Below, piece after piece: positions 63,504-64,000 of a stretch of DNA of 64,000 bases (positions are counted from its first letter, which is position 1; every line of letters starts with the position of its first letter). Both the position numbers and the translations under genes were made by a program. Below the pieces are notes generated by a model. That model ran no database searches and was not told the origin of the DNA. It saw nothing but the letters and a program-made list of their open reading frames with translations. The stretch covers positions 372,001 through 436,000 of the forward strand of contig DLHJ01000003.1 in the NCBI GenBank assembly GCA_002483145.1, read 5' to 3'. This DNA comes from Cellvibrio sp. UBA7671. GTDB taxonomy: Bacteria > Pseudomonadota > Gammaproteobacteria > Pseudomonadales > Cellvibrionaceae.

Positions 63504-64000
63504 ATGCTTAACTTTCTAATCAATCGATCGATTTTGACTCAGGTCGGCTTTCTCTTTCTGATGCTGTTTGTATTGTGGTTTTTCGGAATATCGTCACTTC
63601 TCAATAGATTGACGCAACAGCAACTGGAGATTCAGGCGCGTACCGTTGTAGACAATGTAAATACCTTAGGTCAATTAATATCGGGACATGGTGGCATGTG
63701 GGTTAAAGCCGGTCCTGATTTCAATGAGCGCTACCTAGATAAAATTGATGCGGGTAATGGCGTGTTTTTCTATTCCAAAAACCCGGCGAGAGTACAGAAA
63801 GAGTTTTCTGACAAAGGCCTGTCCAACAAGTTTCCTGCATCCTTTCGGATGGTTTCACTTAACCCAACTAATCCAGAGAACCTGGCGATGGGTTTTGAAG
63901 CTAAAGCACTACGCGAAATGACCCGCGATAAAACTAATGGAAAAAATATTCACAGTATTTCTCGTCATAACGATAGCCAATATGAATTTATTGAACCGGT
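63504..64000 (+). CDS. DUF3365-type sensor protein, 3' end outside window
   Basis: A reading frame begins at ATG 63504, eleven bases after the preceding stop, with GGAGTGCAGC just upstream, and stays open to the window end (165 residues seen). An N-terminal TM helix (about 13-31, GFLFLMLFVLWFFG) precedes a periplasmic domain with the DUF3365/Tll0287-like patterns RMVSLNPTNPENLAMGFEAK and SRHNDSQYEFIEP. Related proteins are sensors, some with a haem, carrying a signalling domain after a second TM helix that would lie beyond the window. Cargo of the ICE. Confidence 0.75.
   Translation, partial: MLNFLINRSILTQVGFLFLMLFVLWFFGISSLLNRLTQQQLEIQARTVVDNVNTLGQLISGHGGMWVKAGPDFNERYLDKIDAGNGVFFYSKNPARVQKEFSDKGLSNKFPASFRMVSLNPTNPENLAMGFEAKALREMTRDKTNGKNIHSISRHNDSQYEFIEP

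Larger units (their letters stand above)
51653..64000 (+). mobile_element. PFGI-1/SPI-7-class ICE, left part
   Basis: From the 3' end of tRNA-Met onward every gene faces right and belongs to an integrative conjugative element module: parA, parB of the ICE type, DUF2857, STY4528-type replication protein, PFL_4669-type protein, ssb and topoisomerase. This order recurs in PFGI-1, SPI-7 and related islands inserted at tRNA genes. The left boundary is inferred as the tRNA 3' end; the attR copy, integrase and transfer genes are beyond the window. Several genes between 55.8 and 60.2 kb are more AT-rich than the chromosomal genes. Confidence 0.85.

Noticed and set aside
1-64000. CRISPR arrays, rRNA genes, prophage and transposase genes
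   Set aside because: I looked for regular repeat-spacer patterns, rRNA motifs and DDE/serine recombinase motifs and found none; the ICE integrase must lie outside.

Overview
The window looks like a chromosome segment of a Cellvibrio-type gammaproteobacterium (Cellvibrionaceae) that ends inside an integrated conjugative element (ICE). The reasons are the pseudomonad-like gene order TPR-lolB-ispE-tRNA-Gln-prs-rplY-pth-ychF at the left end, secreted polysaccharide-degrading enzymes with long poly-serine linkers, chitin-binding modules, many lipoproteins, and moderate GC content. The genus is inferred; no rRNA is present.

Layout: 0-6.1 kb holds core genes for lipoprotein sorting, isoprenoid and PRPP synthesis and translation. 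6.5-8.9 kb holds a fused secDF standing alone. 9.7-21.1 kb is a secretion and polysaccharide region: a secreted alpha/beta-hydrolase with a discoidin-like module, a GH19 chitinase with chitin-binding modules, a glycosyltransferase translationally coupled to an HI0933-type flavoprotein, a SASA-type acetylesterase, and an M16 lipoprotein protease. The chitinase has a LacI/NagR-like palindrome upstream and the acetylesterase a GntR-like palindrome. 21.3-27.5 kb is a six-gene minus-strand operon: a YtrA-like GntR repressor, two ABC systems and an exported protein, with an operator-like palindrome over its promoter. 27.7-41.7 kb is mixed: a PAS-GAF-GGDEF diguanylate cyclase, envelope proteins, tex, yjdM, a large DUF748 protein, a double beta-barrel outer-membrane protein and a TauE-type exporter. 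42.4-43.6 kb is an Xre/RES toxin-antitoxin pair, followed by yegD and an M32 carboxypeptidase. 46.5-49.9 kb is a LysR regulator divergent from four small detoxification-type genes. aroA closes the chromosomal part.

A complete elongator tRNA-Met lies at 51.6 kb. Immediately after it begins a PFGI-1/SPI-7-class ICE that runs past the window edge: parA, a small gene, ICE-type parB, a DUF2857 gene, a STY4528-type replication gene, a PFL_4669-type gene, a probable DUF3158 gene, three small genes (two of them membrane proteins), a ParB-HTH protein, ssb, a type IA topoisomerase, an unknown gene, and a truncated DUF3365 sensor-type gene. This is the maintenance and replication module; the transfer genes and integrase would lie to the right.

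The points most worth a second look are a MITE-like insertion inside the loop of a terminator downstream of aroA, three palindromes spaced at 37 and 74 bp in the ICE, a hidden 34-codon gene translationally coupled to an ICE membrane protein, and regulatory palindromes that fit the neighbouring polysaccharide and toxin-antitoxin genes. I found no CRISPR array, no insertion sequence with a transposase and no phage cluster. All assignments rest on reading the sequence and on recalled family knowledge; no database search was run.
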